A stretch of DNA of 64,000 bases from positions 121,781,593 through 121,845,592 of the forward strand of contig OX638130.1 of assembly GCA_951804985.1 (NCBI GenBank), written 5' to 3'. The position numbers and the translations under genes are program-made. Position 1 is the stretch's first letter. Each line of letters opens with the position of its first letter. Source of the DNA: Dryomyza anilis. Taxonomy: Eukaryota > Arthropoda > Insecta > Diptera > Dryomyzidae. Positions 22,561-35,221 of this stretch are shown piece after piece. Below the pieces are notes generated by a model, which saw only the letters and a list, made by a program, of their open reading frames with translations, did no database searches and was not told where the DNA came from.

Positions 22561-24078
22561 GCGCAGAAAATACTAAAATCTATAATAATAATATTTAGTT
22601 TTATACCAAGCGGAGGTCAAAATTTTAATTATCTTTACTGTGAGCTCAGTACTAGTGCGGTTATAATGATTATAATGAAATAGTAACCGTATTCTCGACT
22701 TTTTGTACAGTTTAAAAATTAAAAATTTTAAAATTTTGAAAACGATTCATGTTTATTGTATACTTGTCATTTGAAATATATAAAAAAAATTTCGATCATA
22801 AAAAATTGTCAGAAAATTTTTGGTGAAAAAAAAAGTTTTTGGAAACAGATTTGTTTTATTTAGAAAAAAATTTCCAAATTAAAGATTTTGAACAAAAAAA
22901 AAATAGGAAAACATCATTTGTCGATGTTAAAATTTTGATTTTTGTTAATTTTGTGAAACAAACTAGACAAATTATGTCTGAAAGTTGTCTTTAAGTTATC
23001 TTTTAAATGTTATCGGTGGCCGAAATTTGTCCGAAATGTTACGAGAAAGATGTCTTTTTGTAATACAAATGATTGACCGGAAATCGCCTTTTTGATTTGT
23101 CTGAATGATGTCCAAATGGTACACATTAAGATGTCTTAAAGTAATTGTCTAAAAGACGTTTTTTCATCAGCTGAAATGCAACCGGTTTAAGTCACCAAAA
23201 AGTATACCAAAAGGACGACGTCAAAAAATGTTCTTTCTGCCAAATTTCCTATGTCATTTTTTTATTTTTACAGATATTTATCGAAACATTGTTGCATTTC
23301 AGAGTTCGGAATACTGGCATCGTTTAGTTGACTAAAAACCGATACAAAAGCGACTTTTTAGAAATTCACCTTTTGGATAGGTTTTTGAGAATGAAAATAA
23401 GTGAACATTAAAAAGACATCCTTTTTGGTATCATTTCGTATAATGATCTACTTGGGAACTTATAAACAAATCATTTAATCATGTTCTGTTTTAAATTTTT
23501 CGTAAACAAATATTGAAACTTTCAAACAGTTTTCAAAAAAAAAGTAAATGGCGCCTGAATTTTGAAAGATGAATAAACCAGTATATACTTGAACCATGGA
23601 AAACAGTTTATGGAGTACTCTATACCAAATACTATAGCAAAATAAATATTTTGATTAAAATATTTTTTGATGAACAGCATTCTTCAATATAATACACATA
23701 TATTTTGTACTTTTTGCGTCATACATCAAATTAACAATGAATTCATTACATTGATGTTTTGTAGTTATCAATATTAGGAACTGTTCGAACGAAATTCATC
23801 AATATGAAGAGCACTTTTTTCTATGTATATATGTTTTATGACAGTTAACATTCCAGACCTTTTTGTCGTTTCACAAATTTGTAAAATTCTTTTAACTAGT
23901 TCCCTTAAAATCATTTGCGATACTTTTGAATTTCAGTTCTATATAAAATTCATAATATTTTCAAATTATGTAAAAAAAAAAAACAAATTTTTGGAACAAA
24001 TCAAATTTGTTTATCGAAAATAAAAACTTTTTCTATACTCAACTCAATATAAATTAAAACAAAAACAGTAACATCATT
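22561..24078. other. AT-rich non-coding DNA, no feature seen
   Basis: About 22980-23440 has repeated AAATGTT/AAAGATGTC words but no clear unit. No open frame of note. Confidence 0.45.
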
Positions 24079-24458
24079 CACATAAAAAATAATCGACGTA
24101 AATATAGAAACCGATATTAATTGCATTTATTAATCAATCCAGCAATGAAATTCACTAATTTAATGAAAACATTTGCTATTGTTGATTATATAAGCAATTG
24201 CGCTCGTTAAAATGTATATTCGTACGTCAATGCAGCAAATAATTTAGTCGGCGCAGTTTTAGCAAATATAATTGTTGAAACTGCGCCGACTAATTAATTT
24301 GCTGCATTGACGTACAAATATTCATATTAGCAAACGGAATTGCTAATTAAACGAAGAAAAGCTGATGTTTTCATTAAATTAGTGTATTTCATTGCAGGAT
24401 TGATTAATGAATATAATTAATATCTGGTGCTATGTATACGTTGATTATTTTTTCTGTG
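24079..24458. mobile_element. foldback element MITE2, copy 1 (long palindrome)
   Basis: The two halves are reverse complements over most of their length. The left end is CACATAAAAAATAATCGACG. The right end, read inward, is CACAGAAAAAATAATCAACG. The outer arms share GATATTAATTGCATTTATTA and ATTAATCAATCC, then GCAATGAAAT. The centre is a tight inner palindrome around AGTCGGCGCAGTTT (24250) and AAACTGCGCCGACT (24281). A shorter copy is at 56430-56637. No coding capacity. Confidence 0.85.
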
Positions 24459-24697
24459 TAGCTAAACCATCTCTGAGTATGAATACGAAAACAGTTTTCC
24501 TATGTCTATTCGGTTACGGCTGTTATTTGCATTTGCAAGTATCATATCATCCCTACAAACCATTTGACGATAATTTTTAAATTCGATATAATAATGATAA
24601 ATTTTAGATATAAAACTCAAAATAATTAAAAATTTAATTGCGTGTTCTTTATAATTTTTGTCAAAAAATAAAATTTTCGAAACAAATAAAATTTGTT
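24459..24697. other. AT-rich non-coding DNA, no feature seen
   Basis: No repeat or open frame recognised between MITE2 and the CGATA cluster. Confidence 0.4.
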
Positions 24698-24880
24698 TAT
24701 CGAAAATAAATCGATTTATGATATCATCTCGATATCTATAACGATAAAAACAACGATATCGTTTTAGACAGGTTCGTTTTTATCGAAAACCCTATCGTTT
24801 TCGTATCATTATAGATTATCGAAAACGACAATTTGAGCCTATAAATGATATCGTTTCGATATCGTAAAATTATCGTTTGG
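24698..24880. promoter_or_regulatory. cluster of CGATA/TATCG motifs (possible insulator-type site)
   Basis: I count about twelve CGATA or TATCG words in roughly 180 bp, several overlapping as CGATATCG (near 24730, 24742, 24754, 24793, 24858). In Drosophila, clusters of CGATA are bound by the boundary factor BEAF-32 and related TATCGATA by DREF. Whether this organism uses the site so is inference. It could instead be a decayed simple repeat; similar words are sparse near 3640-3840 and 41870-41960. Confidence 0.3.
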
Positions 24881-25892
24881 TTTGCTGGGATATTATCATT
24901 TCGTATATTTCTATTGATTTTGAAAATATCTCAGAATAGCATTTCAAATTGGAATAAAATATTTAAATGAATTTATCAATATCACATAAACAATTAAACA
25001 CAAAATGATATTTTTAACATTTTTGAGAAAATACTGATTGTTTGAACAATTATGCCTAAAATTCACATTTAAAATCCTCCTGTATTTTTAATCACATGGG
25101 ATTAATTCATGGGATTAATCTCATAATCTCTTTACTCTAATCAATTTATGAAAAGTTTTACAAATGAAATTCTTTGAAAGTCGCGCTTAACACATTCGAT
25201 AATATGTCAGAAAACATGATTTTAACATATGTTGAAAATGTTGTTCTCAGTAAAAAAAATTATTTCTATAATTTTAAATTGAAATGGAATTACCTTAGTC
25301 AAATTACCTTTTTTCTGACCATTAACTTTCTTTCGAAAGTTCTACTCTGTCCTTTTCTGTTGGTGTTAGTATCACATTCACGAGTCGTATTTTAATTTCA
25401 TTGATATTACCTCCTTTATTTAAATTATATAGAAAATGAGCATTCAAAATGAGCGTCTCACACGTTGAAAAGAATGCGAAATGATTGTGTTCATTTCAAA
25501 AGTAGTAACATTCCTCCATATATGGCCAGATTTCATTTGGGATATGGCACACTTATTCGATATGAGTTTTTGTTTGAATTTAGGTATTATCTAGCGATTG
25601 TATTAAAATTTTAGCAAGCAATATTGATGACTAGAATAGCTCAAATCGTGTGCGTGTTATCGATATTTTTTGATGTTTTTCTTACCTTGGCCAAATGTAT
25701 CAAATCAACAGAGTAACTTATGAACTGAAAATTAATTTATATTTATTAAAATTACTAAAATGTAAAATATTAAAAACAATTTACACATGAGTCTGCATTA
25801 ACTCATGTGTGTTAGGAATTACATTCTAATCTAAATTGATTATATTTTTCATCAGATTGTTATAACAAATTATGTGTCTAAATATAATTTTA
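24881..25892. other. AT-rich non-coding DNA, no feature seen
   Basis: No gene or repeat recognised. Confidence 0.45.
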
Positions 25893-26068
25893 ATCAAATC
25901 ATTTTACCATAATTGTGTTTGAAAAAAAATATATAACTTTTTAATATCTTTAAAAAAACTTAGGCATGGCAGGAGAATAAATCAAATCATTTTACCATAA
26001 TTGTGTTTGAAAAAAAATATATAACTTTTTAATATCTTTAAAAAAACTTAGGCATGGCAGGAGAATAA
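25893..26068. repeat. perfect 88-bp tandem duplication
   Basis: Bases 25893-25980 are repeated without any difference that I can see at 25981-26068 (start ATCAAATCATTTTACCATAA, end GGCATGGCAGGAGAATAA). Identity in otherwise unconstrained AT-rich DNA implies a very recent duplication or an assembly artefact. Confidence 0.9.
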
Positions 26069-27299
26069 GTTCATTTAAGCATAATAATTAGTCAAATTAA
26101 ACAGTAAATGAAATTAAATTTAATTAAAATTATGCTTGCAAGACTCGTCTTGTGTTCGGTAAGTTGTATTTCCCTAGCACACTTTTATCTTCGTTTGAAG
26201 TAAACCTCGGGTATTTTTTTAAACATAATATTAATCAGTTTCCATAGCACATATATAGCGGAGACACTACACTTTTTTATAGATAACGAAAACCCAAGTA
26301 ACTGAAAAAATTGGGTTGTGATCTGAATATATAACAAATAATTTTATGTGAAATCATATAATTTTATTAATATGTAATATTTCGAATAACTCTTACAACA
26401 TGAATTTTACAGCAGAAACAAAACTTTTTTGAGTCTCAATTCTGCACATACTTTATACAAAATCAAGCGCGTCATAACTTGTAATGGCATTTATCCAATT
26501 TATCCGATCAACATATGATTTAAAACCGGATTATAACACAAATTAGGCGTAATTTTTGCAGGCGGTTTTGCAGTATCATCGACTTAATGTTATAGGCTGC
26601 ATATTTTGTCATGTTTCATACTTTATCATCAGGATTAAGATATACTTAAATACTTGAAAAACAGTATAACAAATAATTTTTTTATACGATTTTACAAGTA
26701 TTTAAGTATAACTTTTTTTTTTGAGGAAATATTTTTTTTTGTGATTTTATACAAACAGAAAAATTAAATAAACAAAAAATTGATTACAAAAATATTTATA
26801 TTTCGGTTCAGTTAATTTCTAAAACTATATATTTATACCTAGTATTTTTGAACTAAATCAACAATTTGTTTCTCTGTAAACATATTTATATTCAGATTGA
26901 TCGAAACCATGTTTGATTTTGAAAATACTAAAGTTCTGGTGCAAATATTCTTTGTTTTGAAGCAATAATAACTATTATTTTAGATTCTGTATGAATATAC
27001 ACCTTTTTAAGAGGTATCATTAAAATGTGTATATTCGATTATAAACATAATGTTATTCAGAGCTCATTGCAATATTTACAACTCTCATTGAAACACTGTT
27101 TATTAGAGTTTGGAGTATAAGAGTTCAGCAGACAGATATAATTATGTTTACATATTTCATAAAACTCCAAACATATATATAATGCGTGCAAAGTTATGTT
27201 TGGGAGAGCCCAAACAGGAAGCTTGTAGCAATTCAAAAAATTATAATTCCGACTTATTTTTAGATTAATTATTTAAATTTTTTTGAATTGTATTATTCT
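26069..27299. other. AT-rich DNA with a small hairpin at 26641-26710
   Basis: TATACTTAAATACTTG (26641-26656) and its exact complement CAAGTATTTAAGTATA (26695-26710) form a 16-bp stem with a 38-base loop. Nothing else recognised. Confidence 0.5.
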
Positions 27300-28369
27300 A
27301 CACAAACTTGAAATAAATATACCCACTGAAAACCTGTTTGGTATGAAAAATCAAAAATAAATACCTTCACTTGATACAAATTTTCGCCGAAGAGTCCCTT
27401 TACTTCGCCAAAGCCAAAGCAAAAGTCGATAATGCCACAGCTAAAAACAGCAAGTGTTAAAATAATATTTTCTTTACATCGTATAAAACTCGAACACAAC
27501 AAAAAAAAATCTCTTATTTTACAGCAACAGTTTAGCTTATGGTCCATGACAGCATCCACTCAGTAATGGAACTATATACATAAAACTACCGCCCTCCTCG
27601 CCCCGACTTTGCTTAAGTGTTTCGCGTTTGTTTGCAGCAAAAGCCACACGTTTCATTATTGACCATATATGTACGATGTCCTAGCATGAGTGAGTCAAGT
27701 GCACAATCCATGCACTTTCGTTGCGTCCCATTCCGAAATGTACCCAGTTTTGCACAAGTCATCTAAATTCTTTATTTTTTATAATTATTTGAACGTTTCG
27801 TTTACCTGCAAGGAATTCATTTAATGTGCTTTGCTCTATGTCCTCTCCTATACTATCTACTCTTCGTCCTGTCAGCCATTGAGCGCTTTTCGCTGTTATC
27901 CTTGCCCGTTGAGGGTCTCTGGTGAGGGTATAAAAATTAATTATTGTTTGGCGGACATTCTTTGTACTTTATACAGCCAGCAGTTCATGGTTTTAATTTT
28001 CTTGCGGTAGATATTTTGTCGTTTTTTTTCCTTCATTTTTTATTTATTTTGTAATTTAAAGACATGGATTATATTTTTCCGGATTTTGTGCGCTTAATGA
28101 CTAAATAGCCAAAGGGCATTTATTTACGTAATTGTCGCTTAAACTCAATTTTGGGCACAATTTGTGTGTTTATTTCTTATTTGGCTCCTCCCTATTTAAA
28201 AGACCTGAGGTATATTGAAAAACTTGACTAGGCCTAAAGTGTGCACAATTCATTTACATATTAATTGATATGTTAATTAGTTTTGATTGAATTCCAAACT
28301 TGATAACTTTTCAATTAAGAAAATTAATATTGACTTAAAATTTTTGAATTAATTTTTTTTTTACTTTAA
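27300..28369. other. partly less AT-rich single-copy DNA leading into satellite S1
   Basis: 27560-28200 has a mixed composition (CTACCGCCCTCCTCGCCCCG near 27586). An 88-codon minus-strand frame (27293-27559) has no recognisable content. From about 28310 AT-rich, degenerate satellite-like words appear. Confidence 0.4.
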
Positions 28370-30425
28370 ATTTTAAGTGAAATTAAATTTTTACTGCAAA
28401 TGGATTTTTTAGTGAAAAGTTTAATTTTTAAGTGAAAAATTTAATTTTTTAGTGAAAATTGAATTTTTAGTGAACAATTGAATTTTTAATGAAAAATTGA
28501 ATTTTTAAGGAAAAACTGAATTTTGAGTGAAAATTTGAATTTTTAGTGAAAAATTGAATTTTTAGTGAAAAATTGAATTTTTAGTGAAAAATTGAATTTT
28601 TAGTGAAAAATTTAATTTTTAGTGAAAAATTGAATTTTTAGTGAAAAATTGAATTTTTAGTGAAAAATTGAATTTTTAGTGAAAAATTGAATTTTTAGTG
28701 AAAAATTTAATTTTTAGTGAAAAATTGAATTTTTAGTGAAAAATTGAATTTTTAGTGAAAATTGAATTTTTAGTGAAAAATTGAATTTTTAGTGAAAAAT
28801 TGAATTTTTAGTGAAAAATTGAATTTTTAGTGAAAAATTGAATTTTTAGTGAAAAATTGAATTTTTAGTGAAAAATTGAATTTTTAGTGAAAAATAGAAT
28901 TTTTAGTGAATAATTGAATTATTAGTGAATAATTGAATTTTGAGTCAAAATTTGAATTTTGAGTGAAAATTTGAATTTTTAGATATAAATTTGAATTTTT
29001 AGTTATAAATTGAATTTTTAGTGAAAAATTGAATTTTAGTGAAAAAATGAATTTTGAGTGAAAATTTGAATTTTTAGTTATAAATTGAATTTTTAGTTAT
29101 AAATTGAATTTTTAGTGAAAAATTGAATTTTAGTGAAAAAATGAATTTTATAGTGAAAAATTGAATTTTTAGTGAAAAATTGAATTTTTAGTGAAAAATT
29201 GAATTTTTAGTGAAAAATTGCATTTTTAGTGAAAAATTGAATTTTTAGTGAAAAATTTAATTTTTAGTGATAAATTGAATTTTTAGTGATAAATTGAATG
29301 TATAGTGACAAATTGAATTTTTAGTGAAAAATTGAATTTTTAGTGAAAAATTGAATTTTTAGTGAAAAATTGAATTTTTAGTGATAAATTGAATTTTTTG
29401 TGAAAAATTGAATTTTTAATGAACATTTTAATTTTTTAGTGAAAAATTGAATTTAAGGTGAAAATTTTAATTTTTAGTGAAATATTGGTTTTTTAGTGAA
29501 AAATTGAATTTTTAGTGGAAATTTTAATTTTTAGTGAAAAATTGAATTTTTAATGAAAATTTTAATTTTTTAGTGAAAAATTGAATTTTTAGTGAAAAAT
29601 TGAATTTTTAGTGAAAAATTGAATTTTAGTGAAAAATTGAATTTTTAGTGAAAATTTGAATTTTTAGTGAAAAATTGAATTTTTAGTGAAAAATTGAATT
29701 TTTAGTGAAAAATTGAATTTTTAGTGAAAAATTGAATTTTTAGTGAAAAATTGAATTTTTAGTGAAAAATTGAATTTTTAGTGAATAATTGAATTTTTAG
29801 TGAAAAATTGAATTTTTAGTGAATAATTGAGTTTTTAGTGAAAATTGAATTTTTTAGTGAAAATTTGAATTTTTAGTGAAAAATTGAATTTTTAGTGAAA
29901 AATTGAATTTTTAGTGAAAAATTGAATTTTTAGTGAAAAATTGAATTTTTAGTGAAAAATTGAATTTTTAGTGAAAAATTGAATTTTTAGTGAAAAATTG
30001 AATTTTTAGTGAAAAATTGAATTTTTAGTGAAAAATTGAATTTTTAGTGAAAAATTGAATTTTGAGTGAAAATTTGAATTTTTAGTTATAAATTGAATTT
30101 TTAGTGAAAAATTGAATTTTTAGTGAAAAATTGAATTTTTAGTGAAAAATTGAATTTTTAGTGAAAAATTGAATTTTTAGTGAAAAATTGAATTTTTAGT
30201 GAAAAATTGAATTTTTAGTGAAAAATTGAATTTTTCGTGAAAAATTGAATTTTTAGTGAAAAATTGAATTTTTAGTGAAAAATTGAATTTTTAGTGAAAA
30301 AATTTAAAAATTGTGTTTCTAGTAAAAAATTGTATTTCTAGTGAAAATTTTATTATTTTTAGTGAATAATTGAATTTTTAGTGATAATTTTGAATTTTTA
30401 GTGAAAATTTGAATTTTTATTGAAA
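28370..30425 (+). repeat. 19-bp satellite array S1 (AGTG orientation)
   Basis: About 2 kb of tandem GAATTTTTAGTGAAAAATT units, roughly a hundred. The centre is near-uniform. Edges carry substitutions and length variants (TTAAGTGAAAAATTTAATTT at the left, GTTTCTAGTAAAAAATTG at the right). Internal variants GTTATAAATT and GAGTGAAAATTT occur in small clusters near 28935-29110 and 30060-30090, as expected from local unequal exchange. The other four arrays of the same unit (S2-S5) are in the opposite orientation. Confidence 0.95.
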
Positions 30426-30700
30426 AAAACTGAAAATTCAGACCCCATTATATATTTAGTGGAAAGTTAATTTTTAGAGTAAAATTTTTGTATTTTGAAT
30501 TTTATATAATTCATGAAATTCAAATTTGACTTGTAATTGTCAACAGACCTGAGCCCAACTAATTTTGTCATCTTATCACAAGATCTTGAGCCAATTTAAT
30601 ATTTAACGCAAACGATACCGGCACAGATTACACGGTGTCTAACACGAGCTGAATGTCAGAGCATCACACGAAGAACACACACATGTACATATAAATATAA
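30426..30700. other. short unique spacer after S1
   Basis: AT-rich, then less so, to the start of the hAT-like terminus at 30701. No gene. Confidence 0.4.
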
Positions 30701-32503
30701 CAGGGGCGGACTGGTCTGAAATATCTTACCGACCATACAAACAATTTTTATGTCAGGGACAAGGAAATTGAGAAACATTTTAAGCAGCGTAGTTCGCATA
30801 TTTTAATGTGCAATAAAAAATAATATCTTTCGATTTGATAACGATTTTAGGATAATACGGGGCCCTTGATCTTAAATCTGAAGTACGTTTTGTTCCACCA
30901 CGTCTGTGTTACTCGCAATTTGCGGTAAAATAAGATAAATTGGGGTATTTAAAGACAGTACAAAATATATTTTAAGATCAAAAAATATATTTTTGGTTTT
31001 TTCAGGAAATTCGTTTCACACCATTGTCATTCCTACAACCCTATTTTTTGCGAAATATAAACTTTCCGCATAAACGTCTAGAAAAACTTAAAGGTTAACC
31101 ATAAAAAATAAGGTGAAGTTCTTAAGCAACAACCACCAGAATAAAAATAAAAAACTCATATATTTTTTTATTTAATTTCTTATGTTGTGTGCATATTTGA
31201 CAATAATTTCCGAAAGCAGAAAAAAACATGTATATTCTTATGGCTTTCTAGATTCTAAATCCACTTCAGTTTTTTTAGACGTTTTAGACGAATATTCGAC
31301 AGCATTTTTCCATTAACATTTTTTAATAACATTTTTCCAATTATTTTCTAATTTTTTTTTTAAACTCGTAAAAATTAAAAATTTTAATTATTTATCAATA
31401 TTATTATTATATTCATCAATATGACGATTCAAATTCATTGTATTGAACATTTTGCTATTCACTATGATGTTCATCAATATGTCAATATGTGGTATCAATA
31501 TGATGAATCCGTTAGTGTGTAGAAAAATTCATAATATTCATGAATACATTCATCATATTGATGAATTTAGTTTTTCTGTGAAGTTATCCTTTTGCTTGGT
31601 AGGCGTTATACGATCTGTATTGAATCTTAAATTTTACCACAAATCTGTACACTCAGAGAATTTTGACAGATAATTTTTTAAACAGACTCATGTTAATTTT
31701 TACATGATACTTTTAACTATGGAAAACAACAACAATTCTATAAATTAAACAGATATTCATGTTAACTTTACATTTTCAACTATTAAAATTTAATACCACA
31801 AATACCACTTAAAATTTTCAATCTGTTCGAAAAAAATAACAACAGGAAATTTGTGTAATTTATGCTTAAATTTATATAATTTTTTCCCTGAATGAGCATT
31901 AAAAAATATTTGTTTTTTTTATATTTTTTAATGCTGCCCAGAGGGGCATAGTGTGGTGAAGAAAAACAGACTTCAGACTCGAGATCAGCGACCTCGTTTT
32001 AAATCGAATAATGTGTTTTCAGACAAACAAAACAATTAGTACATTGCAAATCATTATTACAATAACAGCCAAACATATTTTTGTTTTCGTTCAAACATAT
32101 TTATGTTCACGATGAATAATGTTCGGCGTTCTTGCAAACATCTATATTTTTGAATGTGAAAAACATTGTATTTACATGTAAACATATTGATGTTTACATT
32201 TATAATTAATGGAAAAAGTAAAATTTTGTGCTAATAAATTTTTACACAATATTATTTTTTCCCTTTTTTAATTACATTTTTTTTTTATTTATATTATAAA
32301 ATTATAAACTTATACTATTTTTATTTTTTTTTATTACACATATTTTATTTATACTTAATAATTTCTATATATAGAAAATAAAAAAAGAAACACAGTTTTT
32401 GTCTGTTTAAAATTCTACCAAAAATATTATCTAGTATTATGTGTTATTTGAGAAATTATATATGTGTTGACTGGCCCCCCGAGGGATGCTGGATCCGGCC
32501 CTG
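30701..32503. mobile_element. possible hAT-like element with CAGGGGCGGACT ends
   Basis: The left end is CAGGGGCGGACTGGTC (30701). The right end, read inward, is CAGGGCCGGATCCAGC (ending at 32503). Both match the CAGNGGCGGACT type of end also seen at 55943, 56802 and 63942. The interior is AT-rich with no transposase frame. The 8 bp outside (AAATATAA and ATTATTAC) do not match, so the two ends may not belong to one insertion. A small foldback, ATTCATCAATATGA (31411) with TCATATTGATGAAT (31553), lies inside. Confidence 0.4.
31411..31566. mobile_element. small foldback with 14-bp perfect inverted ends
   Basis: ATTCATCAATATGA at 31411-31424 pairs with TCATATTGATGAAT at 31553-31566. Further ATGATGTTCATCAATATG words lie inside. 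Length about 156 bp. Similar words near 23785 (ATTCATCAATATGAAG) suggest a dispersed family. Confidence 0.45.
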
Positions 32504-33477
32504 ATTATTACGCACACACACGCAAATATGCGGTTTGGTGTGGTGCGTCGATCGCATCATTAAAAGCCACTCGCACTGACGCACATGTGTGGGTGTCTGT
32601 GAGAGAATGTGTGTGTGATGAGATTGATGGTTAACAATTTAACAAAGTCACTTTTAATCTCACTTTGTCACCATCGACAGCGACAGCGACGGCAGCAGGA
32701 GGAAAAGGAGCAGCAGGGGCAGCGACAACGGCGTCAAATCCTTTCGTTAGTCAACACGACGTCAGTCATTCACTCAGCTACGAGAAAGGATGTTGATCAT
32801 CGTCATACAAACAAACAGCGCGCACACACACTGCCCAACATAAAGCCAAATGTTGTCTGTATCAATGTCGTTGTTGTGCTGCTGTTGCTGCAGCCATTAT
32901 TGCTGTTGCTCTTGGTTATAATGATTGCCCGGCTAGTGTGGAATTTTCGGTTAGGTTAACCGTGTTTGTATTTCCGCCGCTTTACGTTTTACAAGCTGTG
33001 ATGATGAACGATGTTGGTGCGGTGACGGTTGCTGTTGTCGCTGCTGATGATGATGTTGCTGCTGCTGTTATTGCTCATGTCTCTAGTTCAACATCGATGC
33101 TGATTTATGACTGAATATTACATTTTGCGACGCAGAAAGATGATGATGTCCTTGTGCCATCGTCCTTCTGTCCATGTAGCTGGAGATGGCCGAAGGTGTT
33201 TGGAATTTAATCGTTTTATTGTGCTGGTGAATTGATTAAATTGCCAATTAAACGCAGCAAAGACACTGAGTGAAAGTGTTAATTATAGGAACTATGAAAA
33301 TTGATATTGCATGGAAATGGTAGCGGTTGGGCGGATAAAAACACTCGAGAAAACGAAAGGTATTTTAATAATTTTTGAAATCAGACATTATATTTAGTAA
33401 ATGCTTTGATTTGAAGATAGTCAAAGAGAAAATAATATTCCATAAAATAGACAACAATTAAACAAAATTCTTTTTCA
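32504..33477. other. less AT-rich island with GACAGC and GCTGCTGAT-type runs
   Basis: Contains a purine/CAG-type run at about 32676-32735 and a GTT/GCTGAT run at about 33000-33075. A 116-codon plus-strand frame (32609-32959) translates these into Gln/Arg and Leu/Val runs, so it is a microsatellite frame and not a supported gene. Possible ordinary fly intronic or regulatory DNA. Confidence 0.45.
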
Positions 33478-34445
33478 AATTTTCACTAAAAATTGAATTT
33501 TTCACTAAAAATTCAACATTTCACTAAAAATTCAATTTTTCACTAAAAATTCAATTTTTCACTAAAAATTCAATTTTTCACTAAAAATTCAATTTTTCAC
33601 TAAAAATTCAATTTTTCACTAAAAAAATTAAATTTTTCACTAAAAAAATTAAATTTTTCACTAAAAATTCAATTTTTCACTAAAACTTCAATTTTTCACT
33701 AAAACTTCAATTTTTCACTAAAAATTCAATTTTTCACTAAAAATTCAATTCTTCATTATAAATTCAAATTTTCACTAAATATTCAATTTTTCACTAAAAA
33801 TTCAATTTTTCACTAAAACTTCAATTTATCACTAAAACTTCAATTTTTCACTAAAAATTCAATTTTTCACTAAAAATTCAATTTTTCACTAAAAATTCAA
33901 TTTTTCACTAAAAATTCAATTTTTCACTAAAAATTCAATTTTTCACTAAAAATTCAATTTTTCACTAAAAATTCAATTTTTCACTAAAAATTCAATTTTT
34001 CACTAAAAATTCCAGTTTTCACTAAAAATTCAAATTTTCACTAAATATTTATTTTTTCACTAAAAATTCAATTTTTCACTAAAAATTCAAATTTTCACTT
34101 AAAATTCAATTTTTCACTAAAACTTCAATTTTTCACTAAAAATTCAATTTTTCACTTGAAATTCAAATCTTCATATTAAAATTTATTTTTCACTAAAAAT
34201 TCAATTGTTCACTAAAAATTCAATTTTTCACTTGAAATTCAAATTTTCACTAAAAATTCAATACTTCACTTAAAATAACATTTTTCACTAAAAATTCCAT
34301 ATTTTATTAAAAATTCCATTTTTTACTAAAAATTACATTTTTTGCTAAAAAAATAATTTTTTTATAAATAAAAATTTTAACTAAAAATTCAATTCTTCAT
34401 TAAAAATTAAATTCTTCACTATAAATTACATTTTTCAGTAAAAAC
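33478..34445 (-). repeat. 19-bp satellite array S2 (CACT orientation)
   Basis: About 0.97 kb of AATTTTTCACTAAAAATTC units, the reverse complement of S1. The core (about 33840-34010) is uniform. The right half degenerates gradually (TTTTACTAAAAATTACATTT near 34320). Confidence 0.95.
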
Positions 34446-35221
34446 TAATAATTTTACTAAGAAAAATTTTATTTTAAGAGAAACATGTTTTTCTTTTTGT
34501 TTTAAATGGAATTTGTTATAAAATATTGATTATGAGATTAAGTAAAACTTTAAGTATGAAATTGAATAATAATTCTTTATAATAAAAATCAGTAAAAAAT
34601 CCATGTTTGTATTATATTTTAATGCGGCAACTTCATTTATTTTCTATATTCAGCATCTCTTTCAGTTATTTAATAAAGCATCAATACTCATTATTTCCAC
34701 ATGTGCCTGAAATATGTCCTGACAACCAGAATAATTCAAACATAAATTGCATCTCCTCAAATGTCACCAACAACTTCCTTCCTGTTTGTTAACTATTTGG
34801 TTTCTTGGCCAATTTTTGCTACCTCGCAAAACAATTAAGCCTCAGCATTTTTCGGTGTGTGTGTGTTTTTGTTTTTCTGCAGCCCTTAAAGCATTTTTTG
34901 GCTTTCGGTCTTTTGAGTCAAAGTGTTTTTGCCAAACGCAAACTTTTACTCTTGACCCCAACAGCTCTGGGTCAATGGCGAAAACTTTGACTTGCTTGTT
35001 ACACGAAGAAACTTTTCGTGTTTCGCACGATGTCTACAAAGTTTTGGCGCAATTTCTTAGCATTTTCTTTCGGCTGTTGTCTTGAAGAAAAATACATTCA
35101 ATTAAATTTAATTAATTTTGATAAGCTATGAAAATTTATTGAGATATTTTTGGTAGACGTACTAAAGATTTTCGGTTTAATTTTTTATAATAGCAGACAG
35201 ACTTTTAAACTTAAAATTTAA
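34446..35221. other. spacer between satellite arrays S2 and S3
   Basis: About 0.78 kb. 34740-35090 is less AT-rich and has a 112-codon plus-strand frame (34747-35085) with Cys and Phe runs but no recognised domain. AT-rich on both sides. Confidence 0.4.

Noticed and set aside
28370..30425. Regular short repeats resembling a CRISPR array
   Set aside because: Units are contiguous 19-mers with no unique spacers, no cas genes, and the DNA is eukaryotic in character. It is a satellite.
32609..32959. 116-codon plus-strand open frame
   Set aside because: Gln/Arg and Leu/Val runs from simple repeats, with no family match.
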